From: Methanospirillum stamsii
GTDB taxonomy: Archaea; Halobacteriota; Methanomicrobia; Methanomicrobiales; Methanospirillaceae
DNA: 64,000 nucleotides
Direction of reading: 5' to 3'
Assembly (NCBI RefSeq): GCF_046244385.1
Contig: NZ_CP176366.1
Coordinates: 2,666,001-2,730,000 of the forward strand
Positions within the stretch are counted from its first letter, which is position 1. The number at the start of each line of letters is the position of its first letter. Positions 17,305-26,124 of the stretch are shown piece after piece. The position numbers and the translations under genes are program-made. A model generated the notes under the pieces. That model saw nothing but the letters and a program-made list of their open reading frames with translations, had not been told where the DNA came from and did not search any database.

Positions 17305-18967
17305 AGGTTTAAAGGAACAGGGAGTAGACATCATCTTCGGTTATCCGGGCGGTGTTGTTCTCCCGATTTATGACGAACTCTATGATGCAGATATTCGTCA
17401 TATCCTTGTTCGTCATGAGCAGGCCGCAATTCATGCAGCAGATGGTTATGCACGGGCGAGCGGGAAAACCGGAGTCTGTCTTGCTACCTCGGGTCCGGGC
17501 GCCTGCAATCTGGTCACCGGACTTGCAACCGCATATATGGACTCTATTCCGGTGGTTGCAATAACCGGACAGGTTCCTACCTCACTTCTTGGAAATGACG
17601 CGTTCCAGGAGTCAGACATTACCGGAATCACCATGCCGGTTACCAAGCATAATTACCTGGTTCAGGATGCCCGTGATCTGAAACGGATCATCAGGGAAGC
17701 ATTTTATATTGCAGGTACCGGAAGAAAAGGTCCGGTTCTTATTGATATTCCAAAGGATGTCAGCACCGCAATGGTGCCGGATACTGACGGCCCTGATGAT
17801 CAGCCACGGCTCAGGGGATACAAACCAAGGTGCCAGGGTCATAGCAGAATGATTCAGCGGGCTGTTGATCTGTTACTTCAGGCAAAACGACCGATTATTT
17901 ATGCCGGAGGCGGGGTTATTTTGTCTGATGCGTCGACAGAACTGGTAACGCTGGCTGAACGACTTTGTATGCCGGTAACAACCACCCTCATGGGACTTGG
18001 ATGTATTCCGACTGATCATCCGTTAAATCTTGGAATGCTCGGGATGCATGGGACCGAATATGCTAATTATGCCATTACCGAGTCAGACCTGCTCTTTTCC
18101 ATTGGTGTCAGGTTTGATGACCGGGTGACTGGAAAGATTGAGGCATTTGCTCCACAGGCAAAGGTCATTCATATTGACATTGATCCTGCGGAAATAGGGA
18201 AGAATAAGCAGCCTGACGTTCCTATTGTCGGTGATGCAAAAAGTGTTCTGACCGATATTATCAAAAAGATTCCTGAGTCCTGTCCACATCCGGAGTGGTC
18301 TGAAACAGTCGCTGGGTGGAAGAAGAATCACCCGCTCAGGTACAATTCTGACGGAAAATTGTACCCGCAGTTTGTAATTAAAACCCTGGCCAAAATTCTT
18401 GCTGATAAAGGGGTTATTGTCAGTGAAGTAGGGCAGAACCAGATGTGGACAGCCCAGTGGTTTAAATTCACCAGGCCCCGGCAGTGGATCAGTTCAGGTG
18501 GTCTTGGCACGATGGGATATGGATTTCCTGCATCAATGGGTGCTCATTTTGCCTGTCCGGATCAGCCGGTTGTTGTTCTTGCCGGTGATGGATCGTTTCA
18601 GATGAATATCCAGGAGCTCGGGACTGTTGCCCAGTATAATATTCCGGTGAAAGTCATCGTGCTTAATAACCAGTTTCTTGGAATGGTCCGGCAATGGCAG
18701 CAGCTCTTTTATGAGCACCGGTACTCGTATACAGAGCTTCCGGAAGTTCATTTTGAACGGATTGCAAAGGCATACGGAATAGAAGGTGCGACAGTTACCC
18801 GGGCATCGGACGTTGAAGCAGCAATCCGGACAGCTCTTCTCCATCCCGGACCGTATGTTCTTGACATCCGTGTTGAGCGTGAAGAGAATGTATTTCCGAT
18901 GGTTCCAGCCGGAGCAAATATCAGTGAAATGATCGTCGGGCACCACACTGAACATGAGGAGGGGTGA
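17276..18967 (+). CDS. ilvB: Acetolactate synthase large subunit
   Basis: The catalytic subunit of acetohydroxyacid synthase joins pyruvate to pyruvate or 2-oxobutyrate, using thiamine diphosphate, FAD and Mg. The 563-residue protein has the conserved catalytic Glu in VRHEQAAIHAADGYARASG near residue 48, the FAD region GMHGTEYANYAI and the TPP motif GDGSFQMN...VIVLNN near 438. The ATG at 17276 lies inside the end of cimA, and the regulatory subunit gene follows directly; the three genes form one operon feeding isoleucine and valine. Confidence 0.95.
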   Translation: MKSGAQILIEGLKEQGVDIIFGYPGGVVLPIYDELYDADIRHILVRHEQAAIHAADGYARASGKTGVCLATSGPGACNLVTGLATAYMDSIPVVAITGQVPTSLLGNDAFQESDITGITMPVTKHNYLVQDARDLKRIIREAFYIAGTGRKGPVLIDIPKDVSTAMVPDTDGPDDQPRLRGYKPRCQGHSRMIQRAVDLLLQAKRPIIYAGGGVILSDASTELVTLAERLCMPVTTTLMGLGCIPTDHPLNLGMLGMHGTEYANYAITESDLLFSIGVRFDDRVTGKIEAFAPQAKVIHIDIDPAEIGKNKQPDVPIVGDAKSVLTDIIKKIPESCPHPEWSETVAGWKKNHPLRYNSDGKLYPQFVIKTLAKILADKGVIVSEVGQNQMWTAQWFKFTRPRQWISSGGLGTMGYGFPASMGAHFACPDQPVVVLAGDGSFQMNIQELGTVAQYNIPVKVIVLNNQFLGMVRQWQQLFYEHRYSYTELPEVHFERIAKAYGIEGATVTRASDVEAAIRTALLHPGPYVLDIRVEREENVFPMVPAGANISEMIVGHHTEHEEG

Positions 18968-18968
18968 T

Positions 18969-19472
18969 ATGACTGCTCATATATTCAGTGTCCTGGTAGA
19001 GGATAGTCCGGGTGTTTTATCCCGGGTGACTGGTCTTTTCTCCCGCCGGGGTTTTAATATTGAGAGCCTTGCAGTAGGGCATTGTGAACAACCGGATACC
19101 AGCCGGATTACGATAGTCGTTACCGGAAATGATGTCCAGATTGAACAGGTGAAAAAACAGCTCAATAAACTGATTGAGGTCATCAAGGTTCTTGATGTCT
19201 CTGAATATGAACATGTTGAGCGTGAACTGGCTCTTATTAAGATCCGGGCAGAACCTGGAACTGCCAGGTCAGAAATAATGCAGATAGCAGGTATTTTCCG
19301 GGCAAAAATTATAGATGTCGGATTGGATACCCTGGTGGTTGAGGTTACCGGTGACAGTGGGAAGATAACCGCAATAGAAGACCTCCTTAAACCCTATGGA
19401 ATACTCGAACTTGTCAGGACCGGAAAGATTGCCCTTCAAAGGGGATCAGCATTGGTAAGTTCAGGAAAATAA
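18969..19472 (+). CDS. ilvH: Acetolactate synthase regulatory (small) subunit
   Basis: The 167-residue protein has an N-terminal ACT domain (TAHIFSVLVEDSPGVLSRVTGLFSRRGFNI, valine feedback site) and the family's C-terminal domain (ELALIKIRA ... VEVTGDSGKI). The ATG at 18969 follows GAGGAGGGG, a strong ribosome site inside the end of ilvB. An in-frame ATG at 18954 is upstream but has no better site. A run of nine T after the stop (from 19475) may end the operon. Confidence 0.94.
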   Translation: MTAHIFSVLVEDSPGVLSRVTGLFSRRGFNIESLAVGHCEQPDTSRITIVVTGNDVQIEQVKKQLNKLIEVIKVLDVSEYEHVERELALIKIRAEPGTARSEIMQIAGIFRAKIIDVGLDTLVVEVTGDSGKITAIEDLLKPYGILELVRTGKIALQRGSALVSSGK

Positions 19473-19511
19473 TCTTTTTTTTAATCCGTAATTCAAATAG
19501 AAAATAAAAAT

Positions 19512-20084
19512 TCAGGATTTTTTGTTATCATCATCGTTTCTGAACTTAATAATATTTGAAAGATCCAATTCGAATATTTTTTCATTTTTGAATAAGATAT
19601 CCGGATTGTCATTTTCTTTTTTAAGTCCACAATATGCCAGAGTTATATATGCATTGAGCATCCCGGAATCTATAGCCGATATTCTGTTATTTTCCAGGTT
19701 AACTTTGAGATCATAAATGACGACCCGAGATGATACCTTAAACCAGAAGGTCTGACAAATGAGATCAATCACTCCGGATTTTATAATAATTTCAACATGT
19801 TGGAAGAAATCATCGAGTTGTTTTTCAATTTTCGTGTTGATCTCCATCTTATCATCCAGGTTTTCGATGGTTATCTGAACAATTCCATGACTGATATCAT
19901 GTGAAATATTTTTAGATAACGATGAAATCAGCAGATTGGTTGCATCATCATCATTCAATCCGCTTTTTATCAACCATTTTAATGTTTCTGCGAGATAATC
20001 TGATTTTCCTCCTTCCACAACTTCATGAAGTGCCTGTGTTATGGCACTTGGAATGACTGGTTGAAAATCAATACTATAACTCAT
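19512..20084 (-). CDS. Unknown protein coupled to a PKD membrane protein
   Basis: I do not recognise this 190-residue protein. It has no signal peptide or membrane helix, so it is likely cytosolic. It is mixed alpha/beta with a helical N-terminal part (SAITQALHEVVEGGKSDYLAE) and an Asn/Asp-rich C-terminus. The ATG at 20084 is preceded by AAAGGTGAAA and overlaps the stop of the upstream PKD gene by 11 bp. This indicates translational coupling, and possibly binding to the cytoplasmic tail of that protein. An in-frame GTG at 20093 is the alternative start. Confidence 0.65.
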   Translation of the reverse strand: MSYSIDFQPVIPSAITQALHEVVEGGKSDYLAETLKWLIKSGLNDDDATNLLISSLSKNISHDISHGIVQITIENLDDKMEINTKIEKQLDDFFQHVEIIIKSGVIDLICQTFWFKVSSRVVIYDLKVNLENNRISAIDSGMLNAYITLAYCGLKKENDNPDILFKNEKIFELDLSNIIKFRNDDDNKKS

Positions 20085-22362
20085 TATTTTCACCTTTTTT
20101 TAATATTCCTGTATTTATTTCCATTTTAATGTCTGTATGTCTGATTTCATTGGGATTTGTGCATTCGATCCCACTCTTGAATTCGTAACTTAAATCCGGG
20201 TATTGAGCTGGTTTTTTAGGGGAGGTGTTTTTTTCTGATGTTTCCTTGTTTTCTTCGGATGTTCTATTAATATTTGATTTTTGAATATGGCGATAAAACA
20301 TCAATGCTGCTCCGGTCCCTGTCAGGAAAATTAGAATTAAAAGGAGCGGGAATGGTAAATTAACAATTATAGTTACTGTTGTACTGTTAGTCAGGCCTCC
20401 AGTATCTGTAACTGTGAGGGTAAGTGGATATTCTTCTGCATTTTTATAGATATGATGAACTATCTTTCCTGTCCCGATTTGTCCGTCTCCAAATTTCCAT
20501 GAATATGTCAGATTATCATTATCTGGATCATAAGATTCAGAACCATCGCTGGTAATATTAAATGGGGCATCTCCTTTTTCCAGGTCAATTGTGATAATGG
20601 CTACGGGAGGTCTGTTTACGGTTCTTACGGTAAGAGTATCGTCTATTGAACTTCCTAGTTCATCAGTTACAGTAAGGATTACGTGATATGATCCCTGGAT
20701 TTTGAATGTATGAAGAACAGTTTGTCCATTTTCGGTATTACCATCACCAAAATCCCAGTGATATGATGTGATCTTTCCATCCGGATCACAGGATCTGGAT
20801 CCATCAAACCTGAAGGTAAGAGTTCCTGCTCCTTCCATGGGTTCTGCCATTGCGTAAGCAATCGGAGGGGTATTGAATACCTGTATCTGTGTAGTATCAG
20901 TTCCGGATAATCCGATATTGCCCGTGATAGTAAGTTTTACAAGATATTTTCCGGGAATATGATAGGTATGATTAACTATTTTTTGAATGTCGCGTGTATT
21001 GTCTCCAAAATCCCATTCGATTGATTTTATTTCATCATCCGGATGCATTGAATATTCTGCAGAAAATTGAACCTCAAGTGGTGTTTTACCGGAAGATGGA
21101 TTTGCACTGATACTTACTTCGGGAGGAATGTTTGTGACAGTAAATGTTGCATGTACCTCTTCATTCCCATAAGATACCGTTATCTCGTGTGGACCGGATT
21201 TTACTCCGTCAGGGATTATGAGGGGAATGGAAAATGACCCATCATCAGAAATTGGATTGTCATCAATGAGTTTTAGATCATCAAAAAACACATCTGCAAC
21301 ATAAACCTTCCTGGAGAGCATGGTCAATCTTTCCCCTTGTGATATTATGGAAAAACTTCCATCGGCATTAACTTTTATTCCCGTTTTTCCAGACGATGGT
21401 GATATTTTAAGTATCGGTTGGTTTTGTGCATAAATTCTTTTCTCAACGGCTGTACTTCCAACTTCATTAGATGCCGTAAAGATTACCGTATAAATTCCTG
21501 GATTGGTATAGGTGTGTTTTGGGTCCTGTAACGAAGAAGTAGTGCCATCACCAAAATTCCATTCTCTTGATGTAGGATTTCCTTTTGATATATCAGAAAA
21601 TTGTATAGTCAGAGGTGTGGTTCCTATTCCAGATGAAGGATTCATATCAAAGACTGCAGTCGGCGGAAAAAGGATCCAAAAATTATTATTCTCAAATAAT
21701 GTCTTTGAATTGTGAAAGGGAAGTACAATAGATGTTGGACTGGATATTATTCCTGATGAAGAACGAGCAGTCACTGCTTTTGAATCATCAGGTGGATACA
21801 GTATTATATGGTAGTATTTGGGGATTATCTGTTCAATAATGTCAATATAACCTGGGATGAAATTAAACTGGTAATAACCAGAATTGTCACTGTATTTTTC
21901 CTGGAAAATATCCTTTTCGTTGAATTTATCCGGGTATAACGATGGAGCAATAATTAGTCTGACTGAAGAAGCGGGGTTTAATGAATCATTATTATCTCCA
22001 GTATATACATGACCTGATATTGTTATAGTTTTTTCATCAGATGTCTGAATGACTTGGTAATCCAATGAATTATCCTGAGATGAAATATTGTTCAAAACGA
22101 TTGAATGAGTTAATTGTGAGAAATTTCCTATTGGGTTAGCCGTTGCCGGAATGGATAATAAATTGGGTATTATCAAAAGAAAAAAAACTATGAGGAATAG
22201 TTTATCAATAGAAAAGGGTTTTTTATTTTTTGACAATTTAAAATAAAATCTGGATATCCAGAATAAAATCATGTGGTGTTTTAAAAAAACAGTTCTTTTT
22301 GTAAAAAAAAAATTTGTTTTAATGAAAGAATTGATCCGGTTATTTTTTTTTGGATCATACAT
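20074..22362 (-). CDS. Surface protein with four PKD domains and a C-terminal anchor
   Basis: The 762-residue protein has an N-terminal hydrophobic segment (LFLIVFFLLIIPNLLSIPATA, about residues 56-76) that acts as signal or anchor. Outside, there are four PKD domains, recognised by W-x-F-G-D-G/N cores (EWNFGDGTTS, EWDFGDNTRD, HWDFGDGNTE, SWKFGDGQIG), and an interposed Ig/TIG-like domain. A C-terminal membrane helix (LLLILIFLTGTGAALMFY) precedes a cytoplasmic tail of about 80 polar residues. PKD domains mediate adhesion or form stalks in archaeal envelopes. It is coupled to the unknown gene downstream. The first ATG gives a long cytosolic lead; an internal ATG at MILFW is possible. Confidence 0.8.
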   Translation of the reverse strand: MYDPKKNNRINSFIKTNFFFTKRTVFLKHHMILFWISRFYFKLSKNKKPFSIDKLFLIVFFLLIIPNLLSIPATANPIGNFSQLTHSIVLNNISSQDNSLDYQVIQTSDEKTITISGHVYTGDNNDSLNPASSVRLIIAPSLYPDKFNEKDIFQEKYSDNSGYYQFNFIPGYIDIIEQIIPKYYHIILYPPDDSKAVTARSSSGIISSPTSIVLPFHNSKTLFENNNFWILFPPTAVFDMNPSSGIGTTPLTIQFSDISKGNPTSREWNFGDGTTSSLQDPKHTYTNPGIYTVIFTASNEVGSTAVEKRIYAQNQPILKISPSSGKTGIKVNADGSFSIISQGERLTMLSRKVYVADVFFDDLKLIDDNPISDDGSFSIPLIIPDGVKSGPHEITVSYGNEEVHATFTVTNIPPEVSISANPSSGKTPLEVQFSAEYSMHPDDEIKSIEWDFGDNTRDIQKIVNHTYHIPGKYLVKLTITGNIGLSGTDTTQIQVFNTPPIAYAMAEPMEGAGTLTFRFDGSRSCDPDGKITSYHWDFGDGNTENGQTVLHTFKIQGSYHVILTVTDELGSSIDDTLTVRTVNRPPVAIITIDLEKGDAPFNITSDGSESYDPDNDNLTYSWKFGDGQIGTGKIVHHIYKNAEEYPLTLTVTDTGGLTNSTTVTIIVNLPFPLLLILIFLTGTGAALMFYRHIQKSNINRTSEENKETSEKNTSPKKPAQYPDLSYEFKSGIECTNPNEIRHTDIKMEINTGILKKGENNEL

Positions 22363-22419
22363 AATTTCCTGAAAATTTTTTAATTTTAGTAACTATGTAT
22401 AGATTTCATATCAATTTTT

Positions 22420-22439
22420 GCCTAGCAACGTTGCTTGGC
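22420..22439. promoter_or_regulatory. 20-bp near-perfect palindrome in a divergent promoter region
   Basis: GCCTAGCAAC / GTTGCTTGGC is symmetrical in 9 of 10 base pairs and is GC-rich inside an otherwise AT-rich stretch. It lies between the PKD surface gene (starting at 22362, minus strand) and the secreted-protein gene (22611, plus strand). It fits a dimeric regulator operator controlling one or both. As RNA it could also form a strong hairpin. Confidence 0.5.
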
Positions 22440-22610
22440 ATTCATTGTGACTATTTTCAGTGAAAATGGTATTATTATTTTTTTTATATTTTTACCTATA
22501 GAATTTTGATAAGATAAGAAACCACTTATGGGAACAAAACGTAAAAGATAGAAGTACATTAATGATTTAAAACTCTTCTATTGAGTTTTTATAATTCAGA
22601 AGGTTGGAAA

Positions 22611-23243
22611 ATGTTCTTTAAAAGAATTATCCTGATTGTAGTTCTTATAGCCGGAATTGTAATTGGTGTCCAGGCAAATCAAACGATTTCCATTGATCCG
22701 ATCGGAAATCTCCAGATTGGAGAAAAATTTAACATTACGGGAACGACGACGATTGAAAACTGCAAGAAAATCGGTGTTGAAATATTCCCGAAAAAGATCT
22801 GGGATACAACGTCTGCTTATGCAAAGGAAGATGAATCCGGAAGAGTAAAATTTTTGGAACTTTCAAATTCAGCCGATAGTTCTCAGTCAGCAGGATATAA
22901 TTTAATCAGGTATAACGTGGATGGAACGAAGACCTATCAGCCGGTAAACATCTCATCAGATTATTTACTCATATCAGTACCGGTAACAAAAACTGATGAC
23001 GGTCAGATGTCCTGGTCTGCTGAGATTTCAGAGAAGGTTAAAGAAGTGCCTTTTGCACCCGGAACTTATCATGTCAATGTGTATGATGCATCACATGAAG
23101 TTGTCAGGGAAGGCGTCAGTATGCCAAATGGATGGGATTTAATCAAACAGAAGATCTATCCCAGCACAACCATGACAAATATCTGGGATCCGAAAAATGA
23201 AAAAGACATGGAATATGCCGAATTTACTGTCCGGAAAAGTTAA
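22611..23243 (+). CDS. Secreted beta-rich protein, family unknown
   Basis: The 210-residue protein begins MFFKRIILIVVLIAGIVIGVQA, a clear signal peptide, followed by NQTISIDPIGNLQIGEKFNITGTT. It resembles the Ig-like units of methanogen envelope proteins (compare the DUF3821-type segments of the 51-58 kb genes), but I cannot name the family. There is no C-terminal anchor. The ATG at 22611 is preferred over the earlier TTG because AAGGTTGG precedes it and the signal peptide starts there. It is divergent from the PKD gene across the palindrome at 22420. Confidence 0.7.
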   Translation: MFFKRIILIVVLIAGIVIGVQANQTISIDPIGNLQIGEKFNITGTTTIENCKKIGVEIFPKKIWDTTSAYAKEDESGRVKFLELSNSADSSQSAGYNLIRYNVDGTKTYQPVNISSDYLLISVPVTKTDDGQMSWSAEISEKVKEVPFAPGTYHVNVYDASHEVVREGVSMPNGWDLIKQKIYPSTTMTNIWDPKNEKDMEYAEFTVRKS

Positions 23244-23301
23244 CCTGGTAATGCTCTGCATTCGAGGAAAATCATTTCAGTAACTATACCCTTTTTTTAT
23301 C

Positions 23302-24489
23302 ATGAATCCGGCCATACTCTTTGGGCATCTGAAAACACTCTGTAATACCATCGGGGAGAGGCCGGTTGGTACACTATCAAATCGTCAGGCAATGGAGTAT
23401 ATCGGAAAACACCTGGAATGTATCGGATATCCGGTAAACTATCAGTTGTTTGACTGCATGAACTGGAATTATTATGCTGCATCATGTAATCTGCAGGAGG
23501 AGAGTATCCCGATTACCGTAAATCCACATTCTCCTTCATGTTCCCTGAATGCTCCGGCAATTGTAATAAAAAGTCTTAACGAACTAAAAAGCAGTGATTT
23601 ATCCGGAAAAATCGCTGTTCTTTCTGGCGAACTGGCAATAGAACCCCTGATGCCGAAGAATTTTCCATTCTATCAGCCGGAGAGTCATCAGGAGATAATC
23701 CGGTTACTTGAGGAGAAAAATCCTGAAGCAATCTTGTTCATCAGTCCTGATAACAATGCAATCCCGGTAATCATTGATGGTGATTTTCATATTCCCTCCG
23801 GGACCGTGCCTGCAGGATATGGAAACATTCTCCTGGAAAATTCAGGCCACACGATAGATTTGATGATGAATACTGCGTCATATCAGGCACGTGCGGCTAA
23901 TGTAATCTGCAGGACTCCGGGAGAAGGGAAAAAAATAATTCTTTGTGCTCATTTAGACACGAAATATTATACTCCGGGAGCACTTGACAATGCATCAGGG
24001 GTTAGTGCACTTATGATACTTGCTGATAGGCTCCGGAGAGGAGCACCACAAAATCCCCTCGAATTTGTCTTCTTTAATGGTGAGGAATGTTACAATATTC
24101 CTGGAGAAATGACCTATTTCTCTTCACCCTCCTTTGATCCAAAAAACGTGCTTCTTGCAGTAAATATTGATGGAATAGGGCTTGCGGGTCATCTTTCCAG
24201 TGTTGCATACTTTTCCTGTCCTCCGGATATGGTGGAGATATCAGAAAAGGTCAGGGGCAGGTATCCGGGTGTCATCCAAAAAGATCCCTGGCCTCAGGGT
24301 GATCATATGTTATTTAGTCTAAAATATATTCCTGCAATGGCATTTACTACTGCTGCAGAATGGGATATTACTCAAAAGATTATTCATACTCAAAAAGATA
24401 CCATGGATTGTCTTGACGTCGGAAAAATCATGCATGGTATGGATGCAATTGAAAAGATTGTCCGGACGATAAGTAAAAAATATTCGTGA
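23302..24489 (+). CDS. M28-family metallopeptidase
   Basis: The 395-residue protein is a di-zinc peptidase of family M28 (aminopeptidase-like). Zinc ligands and catalytic residues are visible in AHLDTKYYTPGALDNASG near residue 216, FNGEECYNIPGEM near 254, VNIDGIG near 281 and QGDHMLFS near 331. Residues 70-200 form an inserted apical domain. There is no signal peptide, so it may act in the cytosol. The 3' end converges with the archaellin gene. Confidence 0.88.
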   Translation: MNPAILFGHLKTLCNTIGERPVGTLSNRQAMEYIGKHLECIGYPVNYQLFDCMNWNYYAASCNLQEESIPITVNPHSPSCSLNAPAIVIKSLNELKSSDLSGKIAVLSGELAIEPLMPKNFPFYQPESHQEIIRLLEEKNPEAILFISPDNNAIPVIIDGDFHIPSGTVPAGYGNILLENSGHTIDLMMNTASYQARAANVICRTPGEGKKIILCAHLDTKYYTPGALDNASGVSALMILADRLRRGAPQNPLEFVFFNGEECYNIPGEMTYFSSPSFDPKNVLLAVNIDGIGLAGHLSSVAYFSCPPDMVEISEKVRGRYPGVIQKDPWPQGDHMLFSLKYIPAMAFTTAAEWDITQKIIHTQKDTMDCLDVGKIMHGMDAIEKIVRTISKKYS

Positions 24490-24575
24490 TCATCATCTTT
24501 GGGATTATTGCATAAAGTTTCGCAATTACAAAAAAAAGGATTCCCAGTATTTTATTATCGTGATGATGAAACCGG

Positions 24576-25088
24576 TTATGATATATATCCTCCATCAAAT
24601 CCGGATGGCAGTGTTCTCTGGATGAGGGTTGATGCTCCGGTCGGTGGCTTTATCTCAAGTGAAAATGACCCTCCCGCTTTTGGTCCTGAAAGTCCTGATA
24701 GTCTGACCCTGGTACTATCCCCGGCCCGTAAAATTCCTGAGTTTGGTGATATAGATGAGAGGGGTATCTCACTTCCCATATCACTATTTTTGGCATAAAA
24801 ATATATCATCTTTGAAAGATCAATCGGCTCTCCGGTCTCCGGAATCGAAAGACTAAAAGTGAGTGATGTTAAGCCGTTCGTTTCATCGTACTGACCCCGG
24901 ATGAGTCCGTCGGTAATCGCAACTGATGCACTCTGTTTTATTCCGGCATAGGTAACTTCCTGAACTTTCTGGGTTGCAAAAAAACCCATACTAATCATGC
25001 TATATCCAAATACCGCTGCAACAACCACAAAAGCTATCATAACAATTGCTGCTTCAAGTCCGGAGAATGCATTATTTTTTTCCATCAT
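24576..25088 (-). CDS. Archaellin (FlaB/ArlB-like)
   Basis: The 170-residue protein has a class III (prepilin-type) signal: MMEKNNAFSG is followed by LEAAIVMIAFVVVAAVFGYS and GFFATQKVQEV, as in Methanospirillum and related archaellins. Cleavage is expected after the Gly before LEAAIV. The C-terminal beta domain runs to TLPSGFDGGYIS. Archaellins assemble into the rotating archaellum. No other arl/fla gene is close, so it is a satellite gene, perhaps a minor or basal archaellin. The ATG at 25088 follows AGGTGTCA; an in-frame GTG lies two codons earlier. A TATATA lies at 25108-25113. Confidence 0.88.
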   Translation of the reverse strand: MMEKNNAFSGLEAAIVMIAFVVVAAVFGYSMISMGFFATQKVQEVTYAGIKQSASVAITDGLIRGQYDETNGLTSLTFSLSIPETGEPIDLSKMIYFYAKNSDMGSEIPLSSISPNSGILRAGDSTRVRLSGLSGPKAGGSFSLEIKPPTGASTLIQRTLPSGFDGGYIS

Positions 25089-25231
25089 TGACACCTGGGT
25101 TTTGTTGTATATACTCGATCAGGAGGATTCAGATAACGTTTAAGGTATTGAGTTATTGATTCATCATCAATTAAAAGTTCTCCGGAGAAAACCTACCGGA
25201 AAATTTCTCTGCTGAATTATTTGTATAGCAC

Positions 25232-26017
25232 TTAAATCCCCAGGTGTTTACTGCCTGGATTTTTGAGGTAGTTCTTCATTAATTCTTCCAGTTCATCCAG
25301 AGAGATGTTATCCAGATTTGAAGGAACTGACCAGAACGATGAAAAATCATATGCATTCTTAAGCATTTTTTTCGCAAGTTTTTCATACCTGAGCATAAGC
25401 AGGGTATTGAGGTTTATCCGGTGTACTGCTTCGTATTGACCGAAAGTTCTCGTATCTATCTTATTTCCTTTGATGACCTCTCTGATATACTCCATGTTCC
25501 TGATTATCAAATCCTTTGTAACAATTCCTGAATGGGCGGAAATCATAATATCGGCGGGAAATATAAGAAGCATCTCCAAAGTCTCAAGATAGATATCCAG
25601 CCGGTCATAATCAAGATACGGAATAGGACCTTCTACAAGGTCACCGACATACAAAATCCGCTCTTTCCGGTCATAACAGATGGATGAATCAATGGTATGA
25701 CCGGGTGCATAGATGAATTCGATGTCATCATCTTCAAAGCATATTTCTTCTTTAAAGGTCAGGCCAGGAGGTATGAGGGTCACGTGCCCCCTGGTCAGAG
25801 ATGACTGTCGGTTTAAGTCAAAAGCTCCCCGCTCTTGCATTCTTTCTCTGCATGTAACATGGCCGATTATTATTGAATCCAAAAAAGCACAATTTCCCCA
25901 GATATGGTCCCAGTCAGAATGTGAATTAAAGATAACCAGGTCACAAAAGGCCGGATCCTGATTCAGATAGGGGATGACTTCTTTCATCGATTCCGGACCT
26001 AAGTGGGTATCACACAA
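25232..26017 (-). CDS. MBL-fold metallo-hydrolase
   Basis: The protein is a metallo-beta-lactamase-fold hydrolase. The metal motif reads NSHSDWDHIWGN near residue 31, an HxDxDH variant found in a subset of the family; YAPGHTIDSS near 109 and YVGDLVEG near 127 supply further ligands, and SAHSGI the last. The TTG at 26017 gives 261 residues but starts inside the fold. The frame is open upstream through INRLSDRVRILTFDDGISLV, the usual first strands, to a CTG at 26126-26128 that overlaps the histidine kinase stop. The real start is therefore probably non-ATG near 26128, giving about 298 residues. It likely shares a transcript with the kinase. The substrate is unknown. Confidence 0.8.
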   Translation of the reverse strand: MCDTHLGPESMKEVIPYLNQDPAFCDLVIFNSHSDWDHIWGNCAFLDSIIIGHVTCRERMQERGAFDLNRQSSLTRGHVTLIPPGLTFKEEICFEDDDIEFIYAPGHTIDSSICYDRKERILYVGDLVEGPIPYLDYDRLDIYLETLEMLLIFPADIMISAHSGIVTKDLIIRNMEYIREVIKGNKIDTRTFGQYEAVHRINLNTLLMLRYEKLAKKMLKNAYDFSSFWSVPSNLDNISLDELEELMKNYLKNPGSKHLGI

Positions 26018-26124
26018 AAACGTGTGATGGGGGCCAAAGAAGATAACAAGTGAAATGCCGTCATCAAAGGTAAGAATCCGGACCCTGTCAGAAAGCCGGT
26101 TAATGATAATGTCTGTGATGATTA

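Noticed and set aside
24499..24798. A 99-codon plus-strand frame after the M28 peptidase
   Set aside because: It is the complement of the archaellin C-terminal domain and has no family features.
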